Shown: in pieces, positions 9,017 through 19,600 of the stretch
Layout: every line of letters starts with the position of its first letter
Position numbering within the stretch: position 1 is the stretch's first letter
NCBI RefSeq assembly: GCF_001553785.1
Contig: NZ_LOJP01000001.1
Span: forward strand, 2,624,443 to 2,688,442
Source: Actinoplanes sp. TFC3
Lineage (GTDB): Bacteria; Actinomycetota; Actinomycetes; Mycobacteriales; Micromonosporaceae
DNA: 64,000 bases
Direction of reading: 5' to 3'
The notes under the pieces: model-generated
Database searches by the model: none
What the model saw: only the letters and a program-made list of their open reading frames with translations
What the model was told of the DNA's origin: nothing
Position numbers and translations under genes: made by a program

Positions 9017-10054
9017 ATGACGATTGCTCCCGCCCCCGCCACCGCCGCGCTGCGCAGCCCCACCGACGTCAAGCGGCTGGCCAACGCGTTCTGCCACGCC
9101 CAGCTGCTGCTCACCGCCGACGAACTCGGCCTGTTCGCCGACCTGGACCGGCACGGGCCGTCCACGCAGGAGCAGGTCACCGAGCGGCTCGGGCTGGCCG
9201 GGCGCGGCGTCAACGACTTCCTCAGCGGGCTGGTGCTGCTCGGGCTGATCGAGCTGACCGGTGAGGTGTACACGCTCACCGGCGTGGCCGCCGAGACGCT
9301 GGTGCCGGGCACCCCGCGCTACATCGGCGGCTTCCTGCGCCGGGCGTCGCGGATGCTGTACCCGGCGTGGGGGCACCTCGGTGCGGCGCTGCGCACGGGG
9401 CAGCCGCAGACCGCTGGGGCCGGACCCGGCGCGTTCCTGCAGATGCTGGCCGATCCGGCGCAGCGGGGGCCGTACCTGACCATGATGGACTCAGCCAGCG
9501 GCCTGGTCGCGCCGCACCTGATCCGGGCCTTCTCCTGGACCGCGCACGCCAGCGTGCTCGACGTCGGCGGCTGCCGCGGCAACCTGGTGGGCCGGCTGCT
9601 CGGCGCCTACCCGCACCTGCACGGCGCCGTGTTCGACCTGCCGCCGATGGCCGAGCCGTTCGGCGAGCACACGGCGGCCCTGAGCGTGGCCGAGCGGGCC
9701 ACCTTCCACGCCGGTGACTTCTTCCGCGACGAGCTGCCCACCGCCGACGTGGTGATGCTCGGTCACGTCCTGCACAACTGGTCGCCCGAGGAGCGCGCCG
9801 CGCTGATCGCCCGCGCCTGGGCCGCCGTTGCGCCCGGCGGGGCCCTGCTGGTCTACGACGCGATGCTTCCCGAAACGCCTGCCGACCTGCCCCGCACCCT
9901 GGTCAGCCTGAACATGCTGCTGGTCACCGAGGGCGGTTCCGAATACCCCGCGTCGCACTGCCAGAACTGGCTGGCCGCGGCCGGCTGCACCACCACCGAG
10001 GTACTCCCCCTCGGTTCCACCGACACCCTCGTCATCGGGCGCAAACCCCGGTGA
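9017..10054 (+). CDS. SAM-dependent O-methyltransferase (COMT-like)
   Basis: A 345-residue methyltransferase with an N-terminal winged-helix dimerisation region (about residues 15-95) and a C-terminal Rossmann domain. The SAM motif is VLDVGGCRGNLVG (about residue 180), followed by VFDLPP and the acidic/aromatic block MLGHVLHNWSPEE, where the His is the usual catalytic base of O-methyltransferases in this family. The likely target is a phenolic or sugar hydroxyl of the product. ATG 9017 lies behind an AAAAGGAAG ribosome site. It sits between the DUF1772 gene and the phosphatase-like gene, on the same strand as the sugar operon. Confidence 0.87.
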   Translation: MTIAPAPATAALRSPTDVKRLANAFCHAQLLLTADELGLFADLDRHGPSTQEQVTERLGLAGRGVNDFLSGLVLLGLIELTGEVYTLTGVAAETLVPGTPRYIGGFLRRASRMLYPAWGHLGAALRTGQPQTAGAGPGAFLQMLADPAQRGPYLTMMDSASGLVAPHLIRAFSWTAHASVLDVGGCRGNLVGRLLGAYPHLHGAVFDLPPMAEPFGEHTAALSVAERATFHAGDFFRDELPTADVVMLGHVLHNWSPEERAALIARAWAAVAPGGALLVYDAMLPETPADLPRTLVSLNMLLVTEGGSEYPASHCQNWLAAAGCTTTEVLPLGSTDTLVIGRKPR

Positions 10055-10074
10055 CCCCCATAGAACGGACGACC

Positions 10075-10872
10075 ATGACAGTTACCTTGAACCGGCGCCG
10101 GCTGCTCGCCACCGGCGCCGCGGGGCTCGGCCTCGCCGCCGTTCCCGCGCTGCGGATCACCCCCGCTTTCGCCGCCGACGGCACCAAACGCTCCCCCGGC
10201 ACCGCGGTCACCCTGGACGGCGCTGCCAACACCCGCGACCTGGGCGGCTACACCACCGCCGACGGCAAGACGCTGCGCAACGGCAAGGTGTTCCGCTCCG
10301 GCTCGCTGGCCGCGCTGAGCGCCACCGGTACCCGCCAGCTAGCCGCCCTCAACGTGAAGTGGGCTTTCGATCTGCGCAACGACGCCGAACGCTACCTGTT
10401 CGGCAAGGGCAAGGTCGGCACGGTCAAGCCGTGGCTCGCCCCGGTGGGCAACGACACCGAGGACAACCCGTTCGCCCCGCCGGTCGCCGGTCAGATCACG
10501 GCTGCCACGACGGCGGAGTTCCAGTCGTACGTGTCGTTCACCTCCAGCGTGATCTCGGTCGGCTCGGTGCTGCGGATGCTGGCGATCCAGGGCGGCATGC
10601 CGCTGATCTTCAGCTGCGACTCGGGGTCGGCGCGCAGCGGCTGGACCGCGGCGGTGCTGATGACCGTGCTGGGGGTGCTGCGGGCGCAGGTGAACTCGGA
10701 GTTCCTGCGCAGCAACCAGACCCTCGGCGGGCAGTACCTGTTCATCGAGTACCTCGACGCGGCGTTCGCCAAGGTCAACGAGATCTACGGCGACTGGGCC
10801 ACGTTCGTGCAGATCGGTCTGGGCCTCGACGCCGCCGACGTCACCGCGCTCAAGGCCAACCTGCTGTCCTGA
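10075..10872 (+). CDS. Tat-exported tyrosine phosphatase-like protein
   Basis: A 265-residue protein starting with a twin-arginine signal (NRRRLLATGAAGLGLAAVPAL, then AFAAD as a likely cleavage site). The body matches the bacterial tyrosine/serine phosphatase family: NTRDLGGYTTADGKTLRNGK, VFRSGSLAALS, then the P-loop SCDSGSARSGW. The C(X)5R core is present (about Cys181 and Arg187), but the usual HCxAGKDRTG is altered: Ser replaces the leading His and the GKD residues are gone. Catalysis may therefore be weak or changed. I prefer ATG 10075; a GTG at 10051 overlapping the methyltransferase stop is the alternative. An exported enzyme could unmask or process the product outside the cell, which is speculative. 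Confidence 0.7.
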   Translation: MTVTLNRRRLLATGAAGLGLAAVPALRITPAFAADGTKRSPGTAVTLDGAANTRDLGGYTTADGKTLRNGKVFRSGSLAALSATGTRQLAALNVKWAFDLRNDAERYLFGKGKVGTVKPWLAPVGNDTEDNPFAPPVAGQITAATTAEFQSYVSFTSSVISVGSVLRMLAIQGGMPLIFSCDSGSARSGWTAAVLMTVLGVLRAQVNSEFLRSNQTLGGQYLFIEYLDAAFAKVNEIYGDWATFVQIGLGLDAADVTALKANLLS

Positions 10873-10890
10873 AGACCCTTGGTGGTGAGC

Positions 10891-10923
10891 AGCCGCCGTC
10901 TTCCCCCGGGGAGGACGGCGGCT
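10891..10923. terminator. Bidirectional terminator
   Basis: AGCCGCCGTC (10891-10900) pairs with GACGGCGGCT (10914-10923), and the stem extends inward through complementary TTCC/GGAGG sequence. It is followed by GTGGTTTT on the plus strand. It lies between two convergent genes, the phosphatase-like gene and the first glycosyltransferase. Confidence 0.75.
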
Positions 10924-10939
10924 GTGGTTTTCCAAGGCG

Positions 10940-12121
10940 TCAGCGCAGCAGCGCAGCGATGTCATCGATCAGCACGTCAACCGGGGGCTGGGCGTGGATG
11001 TGGCGTTGCAGGCGGCGGGCCCGCACCCGGTACGCCGGGTCGGTGAGCACCTCGCTCAGCGCGGCGGCCAACGCCGGCGCGGTGGCCTGCGCCAGCGGCA
11101 CGGTGCGGGAGATGCCGAGGGCTTCGGCCTGGGCGGCGTTGTGCCGGTGATCGCCGAGCGGCGGCACGGCCAGCATGGGTACGCCCAGCCGCATCGCCTC
11201 CTTCATGCTGTTGAGCCCGCCGTGGGTGAGAAAGGCGTCGCAGCCCTCCAGGATCAGGGCCTGCTCGACAAAGGTGACCAGGTGCACGTTGGGCGGTACG
11301 GGCCGGGTGCGCTGCGTGCGCCCCGATGAGCCGACCGCGAGCACCGCTGTGCAGTCCACCTCGCCGAGCGCCGCGATCGTGGAGTCGACCAGGGTGTCGG
11401 AGCCGGGCAGGTTGTAGACCACGGTGCCGAAGCCGGCGAACACGAACGGGCGGCTCAGGTCCAGCTCGGCGAGCTCCGCGTCCAGGTGCCCGTCGCGCTG
11501 CTCGGCGTTGGGATGGCGGTAGCAGCGGGTGTTCGGCAGGATCATCTCGGCCGGGCTGTACTGCGGGGGCAGGAAGTTCGCGTGCAGGTGGCCGTAGAGC
11601 CGCTCACCGCGCGGATCGGCGGGCAGGCCCAGCTCGTGGCGCCCGGCGTCGAGGATCGGGCCGAGCACCTCGGGGCGCACGTCGTCCAGCCCGCCGAACG
11701 AGGCGATCGACACGTGCGGCACGCCGAGGGCCTCGGCGGCGAGGTAGCCGCCGAGTTCGTCGAGTTCGCGGACGATGACGTCGGGTTTGAAAGCGGCGGT
11801 GGCGGCGAGCAAGTCGCGCGCGGTGCCCCGGGCGATGTGCCCGGCGAAGGCCTCGGTCAGCGGGCGCCCGAGCGCGGTGAACGCCTCCGCGGCATCGAGC
11901 AGCCCGAAGCCCGCGTACCCGGGCGGGATCATGTCGTAGACCTCGTACCGCCAGTCATAGCCGGCTTCGAGGTGGGTCAGGCCGTACCCGGCGATCTCGG
12001 CGCCCAGCACGGCCGGGGCGGCCACCGCAACCTCGTGGCCCTGGCGCAGCGCCGCATGTGCGATCGGCACCAGGGGGCGCAGGTGGCCGCTGGCCGGGTG
12101 GGTGGTGAACAGGATGCGCAT
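10940..12121 (-). CDS. Family 1 glycosyltransferase A
   Basis: A 393-residue GT-B fold transferase that would attach an NDP-deoxysugar to the aglycone or to a first sugar. The N-terminal acceptor domain begins MRILFTTHPASGHLRPLVP, with the conserved His after the first strand. The C-terminal donor domain has VHLVTFVEQALILEGCDAFLTHGGLNS and GVPMLAVPPLGDHRHNA, the nucleotide-sugar binding signature (HGG...P...D/H). It is downstream of glycosyltransferase B, with a 5-nt gap, in a two-gene minus-strand operon. It lacks any nearby P450-like activator partner. Confidence 0.9.
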   Translation of the reverse strand: MRILFTTHPASGHLRPLVPIAHAALRQGHEVAVAAPAVLGAEIAGYGLTHLEAGYDWRYEVYDMIPPGYAGFGLLDAAEAFTALGRPLTEAFAGHIARGTARDLLAATAAFKPDVIVRELDELGGYLAAEALGVPHVSIASFGGLDDVRPEVLGPILDAGRHELGLPADPRGERLYGHLHANFLPPQYSPAEMILPNTRCYRHPNAEQRDGHLDAELAELDLSRPFVFAGFGTVVYNLPGSDTLVDSTIAALGEVDCTAVLAVGSSGRTQRTRPVPPNVHLVTFVEQALILEGCDAFLTHGGLNSMKEAMRLGVPMLAVPPLGDHRHNAAQAEALGISRTVPLAQATAPALAAALSEVLTDPAYRVRARRLQRHIHAQPPVDVLIDDIAALLR

Positions 12122-12126
12122 CGGGT

Positions 12127-13299
12127 TCAGATCCTTTCGGGGCTGGTGCTCAGCTCGGCGAGGCGGGCGACCACTTCGGCGGCTGCGGGCTGGGCGGCCA
12201 TCTCGGCGCCCAGCGCCCGGGCCGCGGCGCGGTAGCCGGGGGTGTGCAGGACATCGAGGAGCTCTCGGCGTACGCGGGTCACGTCGGCGGTGTTCGCGAA
12301 GATCCAGCGGCCCGCGCCCGCCGCGGCCAGCCGGCGCGAGTTGAACACGTGATCGGTGAACAACGGCAGCGTCACCTGCGGGATCCCGGCGGCCAGCGCG
12401 GTCATCATCGCTCCCCCGCCGCCCTGGTGCACCAGCAGATCGCAGTGCGGCAGGACCAGGTGCAGCGCGGTAGCCGGCACGTGACGGACCTGGTCCGCGC
12501 CGGCGTCCAGGGTGCCCCGGTCACGCTCGGCGCCGATGGCCAGGATCTCCACGCCGGTGCCGGCCAGCGCGCGGGTGACCACGGGCAGCGGGCTGACGTG
12601 CCGGTCGGTGAAGTAGGCGACGGCGGTGCTGCCGAGCACGCAGACGCGGGGCCGGCCGGTGAGCTCGACCAGCCAGCGCGGCACCTCGGCGGAGCCGTTG
12701 TACGGCGCGTAGCGCACCGGCAGCCGCCGCACCGGGGCGGGCACCTGCATGCCGGGCGGGCACGGGTCCACGGTGACCGCACCGACCGAGTCGACGCCGG
12801 GCAGCCCGAGCCGCTCGCACAGCGGTTCCAGCGCGGCCGCCTCGAACTCGCGGGTCCGGATGGTGTAGTCGGCACCCCAGATGTGGCGCACCGGCAACGC
12901 GCCGGTGTCCGCGGCGGCGATCGGCCCGGCAAAGCTGGTCGGGTCGTGCACCACCACGTCGGGCCGGTACGCGCGGGCGTAGGCCACGGTGTCGTCGAGC
13001 ATCGCCGCAGCGATCTTGCGGTAGGTGGCCAGGTTGCCCGGCCCCCACGCGCGCATCTCCGACCATTCCAGTGGGGTGGCCCGCTCGACCAGCGAGGCGA
13101 AGAAGCGCCCGGCGAGCGGGCGGATGTCCAGGCCCGCGCCGACCGGGGCGGCGGGTAGCCCGGCCGCGGTGATCGTTGGACTCAGCTCGGGCGGGGCCGC
13201 GACGACGACCTCGTGGCCCTCCGCGCGGGCCGCCCAGGCCAGTTGGGCCAGCGGGAAGAAGTGGGTGGGCCAGGCCCAGGTCACGAACATCATCCGCAC
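12127..13299 (-). CDS. Family 1 glycosyltransferase B
   Basis: A 390-residue GT-B transferase. The start MMFVTWAWPTHFFPLAQLAWA carries the acceptor-domain His, and the donor domain has VRHVPATALHLVLPHCDLLVHQGGGGAMM and GIPQVTLPLFTDHVFNS. This pattern is closest to the macrolide/aromatic-polyketide deoxysugar transferases; some of these need a helper protein, and none is seen here. GTG 13299 gives MRMMFVT; the ATG two codons in is an alternative. It is transcribed divergently from the first NRPS gene across a 164-bp spacer. Confidence 0.9.
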   Translation of the reverse strand: MRMMFVTWAWPTHFFPLAQLAWAARAEGHEVVVAAPPELSPTITAAGLPAAPVGAGLDIRPLAGRFFASLVERATPLEWSEMRAWGPGNLATYRKIAAAMLDDTVAYARAYRPDVVVHDPTSFAGPIAAADTGALPVRHIWGADYTIRTREFEAAALEPLCERLGLPGVDSVGAVTVDPCPPGMQVPAPVRRLPVRYAPYNGSAEVPRWLVELTGRPRVCVLGSTAVAYFTDRHVSPLPVVTRALAGTGVEILAIGAERDRGTLDAGADQVRHVPATALHLVLPHCDLLVHQGGGGAMMTALAAGIPQVTLPLFTDHVFNSRRLAAAGAGRWIFANTADVTRVRRELLDVLHTPGYRAAARALGAEMAAQPAAAEVVARLAELSTSPERI

Positions 13300-13379
13300 G
13301 GCGGCTCCATCCTCAGGTTGCCGGACAGCGTGCCGCGTGCGGCTCGGGCGCGGGTCGAGCCCGGCGATCGCCGCGGTAA

Positions 13380-13411
13380 TCGAGCGGGCTTCGATCCGCG
13401 CCCGCGAGGCT
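13380..13411 (+). promoter_or_regulatory. Shared promoter-like motif, copy 2, with direct heptamer repeats
   Basis: TCGAGCG (13380-13386) and TCGATCC (13391-13397) are direct repeats with a 4-nt spacer GGCT. They are followed after 8 bp by GAGGCT, a -10-like hexamer. The part from 13387 aligns with the copies at 5129 and 27797. The box ends 52 nt before the NRPS start. This layout resembles SARP activator sites. Confidence 0.45.
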
Positions 13412-13463
13412 GCGCGCGGACCCGGAATCGCCTCCGGGCTTCCAGACGATGGTCGGAGGACAC

Positions 13464-16400
13464 GTGGGCACAGACATCACACCGCTTGTGGAGATCATGT
13501 CGGCGGTGCTGTCCCGCCCGGTCGAAGATGTGGTCCGGCGGGCGCAGACGGCATCGTTCACCGAACTCGGCGGCAGTTCCCTCGACGCGATGAAGGCCGC
13601 CGTGCGCTGCGAGAGCGAACTCGGCCGCGCGGTCGACGTCCTCGGGCTGCTGGGGTTCACGCCGCTCGCCGAGACGCTGGCGGCCGTGTCGGAGGCCACC
13701 GCGAGACCGGCCGCGCCGGCGCTCGATCCCGATCCCCGGTGGAAACTCGAGCCGGTGCCCGAGCAGCAGGGTTTCCTGCACTCCGAGGCGCTGATGGGCG
13801 ACGGGTCGCAGAACCAGGTGTTCGGGCTGGAGCTGACGGGCCCGCTGCATGTGCCGACGCTGACCGAGGCCGTGCACCGGCTGATCGCCCGGCACGAGTC
13901 GCTGCGCACGGCGTTCCGCCAGGAGGGCGACGGCTGGAGCCGGCGGGTGCTGCCGGAGTGGTTGCCCGGGGTGATCCGCCAGCACGCGCCAACGCCGGCC
14001 ACCAGCAGCCCGGTCGAAATGGTGAACAGCGCGCTGGACCGCGGCAGCCGGCACTTCACCGCCGCGCTGGGCCGCCCGCCCATGATGTTCCTGCTCACCC
14101 GGTTCGCACCGCAACACCACCTGCTGACCTTCGTGTTCCACCACGCGCTGGCCGACGGCTGGTCGATCGGGTTGCTCACCCGCGAGTTGCTCGACGTCTA
14201 CGGGGAGCTGGCCGGTGGGCCGCCGGTGCCCCTGAGCGAGCCGTCCACGCCGGAGCTGCTGGCCGTACGCCGGGCCGAGGGCCTGGCATCGGGACGGCTG
14301 GCCGGGCTCGCCGCGCGCCGGGTGGAGCAGCTACGCGACTACCCCACGGTGGTGGAGCTGCCGACCGACGCGGTGCGCCCCGACCAGTTCGACTTCCGCG
14401 GCGACCGGCTGCGTTTCGGGCTCGGCGCGGCCGCCCGTGAAGGCGCGGAGATGCTGGCCAAGGTGGCCGGGGTGTCGCGCACGGCGGTGCTGCTCGCCGC
14501 GTGGCAGCTGGTCATCGCCCGGCGCACCGGGCAGTCCCGGTTCCTCATCGGTACGGCCACCAGCCGGCGTACCGACCCGAGGCTGATCGACCTGATCGCT
14601 CCGTGCGCCGCGCTCGTGCCGATCCGCTGCGACGTGCGCGACGACCGCCCGGTGCGCGAATACCTGCAGTCCACCGCGCAGTCGCTGGTCGAGTCGGTGG
14701 AGTTCGCCGACGTGCCGATCGGTGAGCTGGCCCGCTCGTTGCAGGCGGTGGTCGACGGGCGCCGGATGCCGCTGGCGCAGATCGGGTTCTCCGCGCACGA
14801 CCAGATCCTGCCGGCCGACATCACCGCAGGCGAGCTGACCGCGACGGTGCACGAGTCGTACGCCGGGTGGGCCGCCTCGGATGCGTCGCTGTTCGTGCAG
14901 CACTGGGACAAGGTACCCAAGCTGGTGCTGGAGTACGCGACTTCGGCCCTGACCACACAGGACGCGCTCGGGCTGGCCACCGCGTACGAGGCGACCCTGG
15001 CCGACCTGTCCGCCGACCCGGAAGCCGCACTGGGCACCGTGCGCGGCATGTCCCGCGAGCAGCGGGCGATCCTCGACGCGGTGCGCAACGGCCCGGACGT
15101 GGAGCGCCCCGACGACCTGTGGCAGCTGATCTCGCGGGCCGCCGGGAGGCACCCGGACAACGTTGCTGTGCGCGAAGCCGACGGCCGGTCGATCACCTAC
15201 CGGGACCTGATGACCGCGGCGGCGCACCAGTCGGTGGCGCTGGCCGCTCAGGGCGTCGGCGAGGGTGACGTGGTGGCGATCGCCGTGCCCCGCTCGATCG
15301 CCGAGACCGTGGCGATCCTGGGCACGCTGCGCCTGGGTGCCGCCTACGTCGGGCTGGACGTGGCGAACCCGCCGGCCCGGCTGGCGCACATGCTGGCGCT
15401 GAGCAGGCCCGCGGTGGTGCTGGCCACCGCGGACCGGCGGGAGCGGCTGGCGGCGCTGACCCTGACGTGCCCGGTGCTGGAGCCGGTCGACGGTCCCGCG
15501 GTGGCTGCGACGCTGCCCGCGCAGGCACCGGCGCCGGTCGGCAACGACCCGGGCCGGGTGGCGTACCTGGTGTTCACGTCAGGTTCAACCGGGCTGCCCA
15601 AGGCCGTGCGGATCGCGCACCGCGGGGTGACCCGGCTGGCCGACCGCTCGGTGCACCTGCCGATCCGCCCCGACGACCGGATGCTGCGGGTGGCGCCGCT
15701 GTCGTTCGACGCCTCGGTGCTGGAAATCTTCCCGGCGCTGGCCAACGGCGCGTCGATCGAGGCGTTCCCGGACGCGCTGCCCGAGCCGGGGCTGCTGGCC
15801 GATTTCCTGCAGGAGCACGCGATCACCACCTCGTTGCTGATCACCGCGTTGTTCCGGGCGGTCGCCGGGTACCGCCCGGAGGCGTTCGCAACGATGCGCA
15901 TCCTGCTGGTCGGCGGGGATGTGGTGCCGGTCGAGCCGGTCCGCGACATCCTGACGCGCTTCCCGGGCTTGGTGCTGTCGAATGCCTACGGGCCGACGGA
16001 GGGCACGGTGATCGCCACCCAGTACCCGATGACCGACCCGGCCGAGGTGGAGGAGCAGTTGCCGATCGGCGGTCCCATCGACGGAACCGGCATCGTGCTG
16101 CTGGATCAGGCGGGCGGTCTGGTGCCGCCGGGTGGGGTGGGCGAGATCTGCTGCCTCGGGCCCGGCGTGGCGATCGACTACCTCGACGATCCGGTACGGA
16201 CAAAGGCCGCGTTCGGCCGCCTCGACATCGACGGCGGCGAACCGGGCACCGGGCCGCGGCTCTACCGCTCCGGTGACCTGGCCCGCTGGGACACCCACGG
16301 CCGGCTGCGGTTCCTCGGTCGCCGTGACGGTCAGGTGAAGGTGCGCGGGTTCCGCATCGAACTCGGCGAGATCCGTGAGCGCATCGCGGCGCACCCGGCG

Positions 16401-16640
16401 ATCGCCGACGTCGTGGTGGGCACCACCGACGGCGACGACGCGACCCGCCGGGTGCTGGCCGGGGTGGTGCTGGCCGAGCCGCTGGACGACGCGGTGGCCG
16501 AGTTCAAGCGGTTCTGCGCCGAGACGCTGGCGCCATACGCGGTGCCGGCCCGGTGGGCGCTGGTGGCTGCATTCCCGCTGACCCCGAACAGCAAGGTGGA
16601 CATGGGCGAGCTGCAACGCATCGCGCAGGTGCAGCAATGA
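13464..16640 (+). CDS. NRPS protein, PCP-C-A
   Basis: A 1058-residue nonribosomal peptide synthetase with unusual order. A carrier domain comes first (residues about 5-80, 4'-phosphopantetheine site LGGSSLDA near residue 38). A condensation domain follows (about 95-510, active site HHALADG near 225), then an adenylation domain (about 545-1055) with FTSGSTGLPK, NAYGPTEGT, YRSGDLARW, GRRDGQVKVRGFRIE and the terminal NSKVDMGE lysine. Asp in LSFDASVLEIF fits an alpha-amino acid substrate, but I do not assign which. There is no PCP after the A domain and no TE. GTG 13464 has GGAGGA just upstream; an in-frame ATG at 13449 lacks one. The stop overlaps the next NRPS (ATGA). Confidence 0.88.
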   Translation: MGTDITPLVEIMSAVLSRPVEDVVRRAQTASFTELGGSSLDAMKAAVRCESELGRAVDVLGLLGFTPLAETLAAVSEATARPAAPALDPDPRWKLEPVPEQQGFLHSEALMGDGSQNQVFGLELTGPLHVPTLTEAVHRLIARHESLRTAFRQEGDGWSRRVLPEWLPGVIRQHAPTPATSSPVEMVNSALDRGSRHFTAALGRPPMMFLLTRFAPQHHLLTFVFHHALADGWSIGLLTRELLDVYGELAGGPPVPLSEPSTPELLAVRRAEGLASGRLAGLAARRVEQLRDYPTVVELPTDAVRPDQFDFRGDRLRFGLGAAAREGAEMLAKVAGVSRTAVLLAAWQLVIARRTGQSRFLIGTATSRRTDPRLIDLIAPCAALVPIRCDVRDDRPVREYLQSTAQSLVESVEFADVPIGELARSLQAVVDGRRMPLAQIGFSAHDQILPADITAGELTATVHESYAGWAASDASLFVQHWDKVPKLVLEYATSALTTQDALGLATAYEATLADLSADPEAALGTVRGMSREQRAILDAVRNGPDVERPDDLWQLISRAAGRHPDNVAVREADGRSITYRDLMTAAAHQSVALAAQGVGEGDVVAIAVPRSIAETVAILGTLRLGAAYVGLDVANPPARLAHMLALSRPAVVLATADRRERLAALTLTCPVLEPVDGPAVAATLPAQAPAPVGNDPGRVAYLVFTSGSTGLPKAVRIAHRGVTRLADRSVHLPIRPDDRMLRVAPLSFDASVLEIFPALANGASIEAFPDALPEPGLLADFLQEHAITTSLLITALFRAVAGYRPEAFATMRILLVGGDVVPVEPVRDILTRFPGLVLSNAYGPTEGTVIATQYPMTDPAEVEEQLPIGGPIDGTGIVLLDQAGGLVPPGGVGEICCLGPGVAIDYLDDPVRTKAAFGRLDIDGGEPGTGPRLYRSGDLARWDTHGRLRFLGRRDGQVKVRGFRIELGEIRERIAAHPAIADVVVGTTDGDDATRRVLAGVVLAEPLDDAVAEFKRFCAETLAPYAVPARWALVAAFPLTPNSKVDMGELQRIAQVQQ

Positions 16641-19600
16641 GCGCCGGGGCAACCGTTGCGGGCCTGGCCGGGGCGCCGATGCCCGGCGACGATCGGCGCC
16701 TCGAGCAGTGGGTGCGGCACTGGGCCCGGCGGACGCCGCAGGCCCCGGCGGTGCGTGCCGGCTCAGTGTCGATGACCTATGCCGAGCTGGTGGGCTCGGC
16801 GGAGCGGATCGCGGCCGGGTTGCACAAGCGGGGGGTAAGCCCGGACGACGTGGTGCTGGTGGATGTGCCGCGAGGCGCCGAGCTGGTCGAGGTGATCCTG
16901 GCGGTGCTGATGTGCGGCGCCGTCTACAGCATCGTGGACGCCGGCTGGCCGGACGCCCGGTACGCCGACATCGCCGCGCGCACCGGCGCCCGGCTGTGTG
17001 TCGGTGCCCCGAGCGGACGCTCGCAGCTACCGCGTGTTGCGGTGCCGGTGCTGCGCACCGCGTCCGAAGCGACCCCGCCACCCACCTACGCCAGCGGCGC
17101 CTGCTGCGTGCTCTTCACCTCGGGCAGCACCGGCGCGCCCAAGGGCGTGCTGGCCGGGCACCGGGCCATCCTGCGGGTGGCCTTCGACCCGGTGCTGGCG
17201 GTGGGCCCGGGGCACGGCATGCTGCAGGCCGCACCGAGCCCGTGGGACGCGTTCGCCATGGAGGTGTGGGCGCCGCTGACCAGCGGTGGTGTCACGGTGA
17301 TCCACCCCGACCGGTACCTGGGACCCGACGACCTGCGAGCGGCGATCGCGCGCGGGGCGGACACGATGTTTGTGACCACCACGTTGTTCAACGCTCTCGT
17401 CGACGCCGAGGTGCAGGCGTTCGCCGGGGCGCGCACCGTGATCACCGGCGGCGAGCGGGTCTCCCCCGCTCATCTGCGCCGGTGCCGGGACGAGGTTCCC
17501 GGGGTGGCCGTGCACAACGCGTACGGCCCGGTGGAGTCCACGATTTTCACCACGACGTTTCCCCTTGACGGTTTCCGCGACGACGGCGAGGTGCCGATCG
17601 GCCGCCCGGTGCTGGGCACGGGAGTCCATGTGCTCGGCGAGGATCGCCAGCCCGTTCCCGCCGGGGTGCGCGGCGAAATCGCGATCTCCGGTGCGGGCCT
17701 GGCGCTGGGCTATCTGGGCGATCCACAGGCCACCGCGGAGAAGTTTCCGGTGCTGGAGCTGGGATCGCCGACCCGGGTCTATCTGACCGGGGATCTGGGC
17801 TGGATCGGCGCTGACGGCCTGCTGCGCATTGCGGGGCGACGCGACCGTCAGTTCAAGCTCAGAGGGGTACGGGTGGAGCCCGCCGAGGTGGAAACAGCCT
17901 TGGAGGAGATTCCCGGCGTGGGGGCGGCCGTGGTGGTGCCGCTGCCGTACCGCACCGCAGGCTCGGCGGGGAACGTGGAGCGCATGGTGGCCTGCGTGGT
18001 CTCCACCCAGGACGGTACGGCCGTGCGCGCCGCCGTCACCGATCTGCTGCCCGCCGGCTACGTCCCCGATCTGGTCATCAGCCTGCCCAGGTTGCCGGTC
18101 ACCGCGAACGGCAAGGCCGACCTGGCCGAGCCGGCCCGCATCGCCACGGCCGCAGCAGCCCCGGCGGCCACCGCGGATTCCGGCGAGGACGGCGAGGTGC
18201 TCAGCGCGGTCCGCGAGTTGCTGGACGGGCCGGTCGGCTGGGACACCAACATCTTCGACGCCGGCGCTTCCTCGATCACCGCGATCCGGATCGCGCACCG
18301 TCTGGGTGCGCTGGCCGGGGTCAAGGTGAACCCGGCGCAGATCTTCCACCACCCGACCCCGCGGTCGATGGCCGAGCTGGTGACCGCGACCACCGAGGCC
18401 GGGCCGCAGAGCCGGTCGGCGTCGCGCTGGCAGGCCGATCTGCCGGTGCCGCAGTGGCGGTTCTGGTATCTGGAGGTTCGCAGTCCCGGCAACGGTGACG
18501 GGCTGACCCCGGTGCAGCACCGCATCGACGGGCCGCTCGACCCGAAGCTGCTCGCCGCGGCGCTGCGCAGCGTGGTCGGGCGGCATGCGGCGTTGCGCAC
18601 CAGGCTGCTACGCGAGGGCCGGCGCGGCATCCGCCCGGTCGTCGCCGGCCCGCAGGATGTTCCGGATCTGCTGAGCGTGCAGGAATGCCCCGAGCCTGAG
18701 GCGGCCGATCGGGCCCGGGCGTTCCTGGAGTTGCCGTTCCGCCTCGATGTGGATCTGCCGATCCGGGGGCTGTTGCTGCGCACCGGACCGCAGTCGCATC
18801 TGCTGACGTTCTCGGTGCACCACACCGCGTTCGACGGCTGGTCCGGGGCGATCTTCTGCCGGGAGCTGTCCGCGGCCTACGCCGGTGGGCTGACCGCCGG
18901 TGAGCCCACCGACTACCGGCAGGCGTGGCTGGCCCAGGATCAGGGTGAGTCCGCGGCGGAACGCGACCGGCTGTGGCAGTGGACCCGGGAGCTGGACGGG
19001 GTGCCCGATCTACCACTGGGCACCGTGCCGGGCGCGGCCACCGGTGAGGTCGGCGAGGTGTGGGTGCCGGTGCCTGAGGGCCTGCGCGAGGCCGCCGAGC
19101 GGGCCGCCGCGACGGTCGGCGGGTCGGTGCAGGCCACCCTGCTGGCCGCCTGGGTACGCGCGTTGCGTGGGTTCACCGGCGCTGACGACTTCGCCATCGG
19201 GATCCCGGTGGCGGGGCGCACCATCGCGGCGGCCGAGGACGTGATCGGCTGCTTCACCTCCGGGGTGGCCGCCCGGTTCACCGCGGTCCCCGGCGCCGGC
19301 CCGCTGACCGATCTGCATCGCGCGGCCGAGCAGTTGGCCACCGCGTTGCGCTTCCAGTACATGCCGATCGAGCGGTTGCTGCGCGACAGTGCGCCGCGCC
19401 CGCGTGACCGCAATCCGTTCTGCCAGGCCGGTTTCGTGGTGCAGAACTACGAGGCCCCGGCCCTGGTGATCGACGGCGCGCACTGCGCGGCCTCGGTTCC
19501 CCGCCATCACCACTCCGCGTTCGAGCTGACCCTGGAGTTGTGGCTGGAGCGGGGTCTGGGCGCGCGGATCTGGTTCCGCACCGACGTGCTCGACCCGGCG

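Noticed and set aside
13449..13463. ATG 13449 as the first NRPS start
   Set aside because: The GGAGGA ribosome site lies downstream of it, just before GTG 13464, which also gives a normal carrier-domain N terminus.
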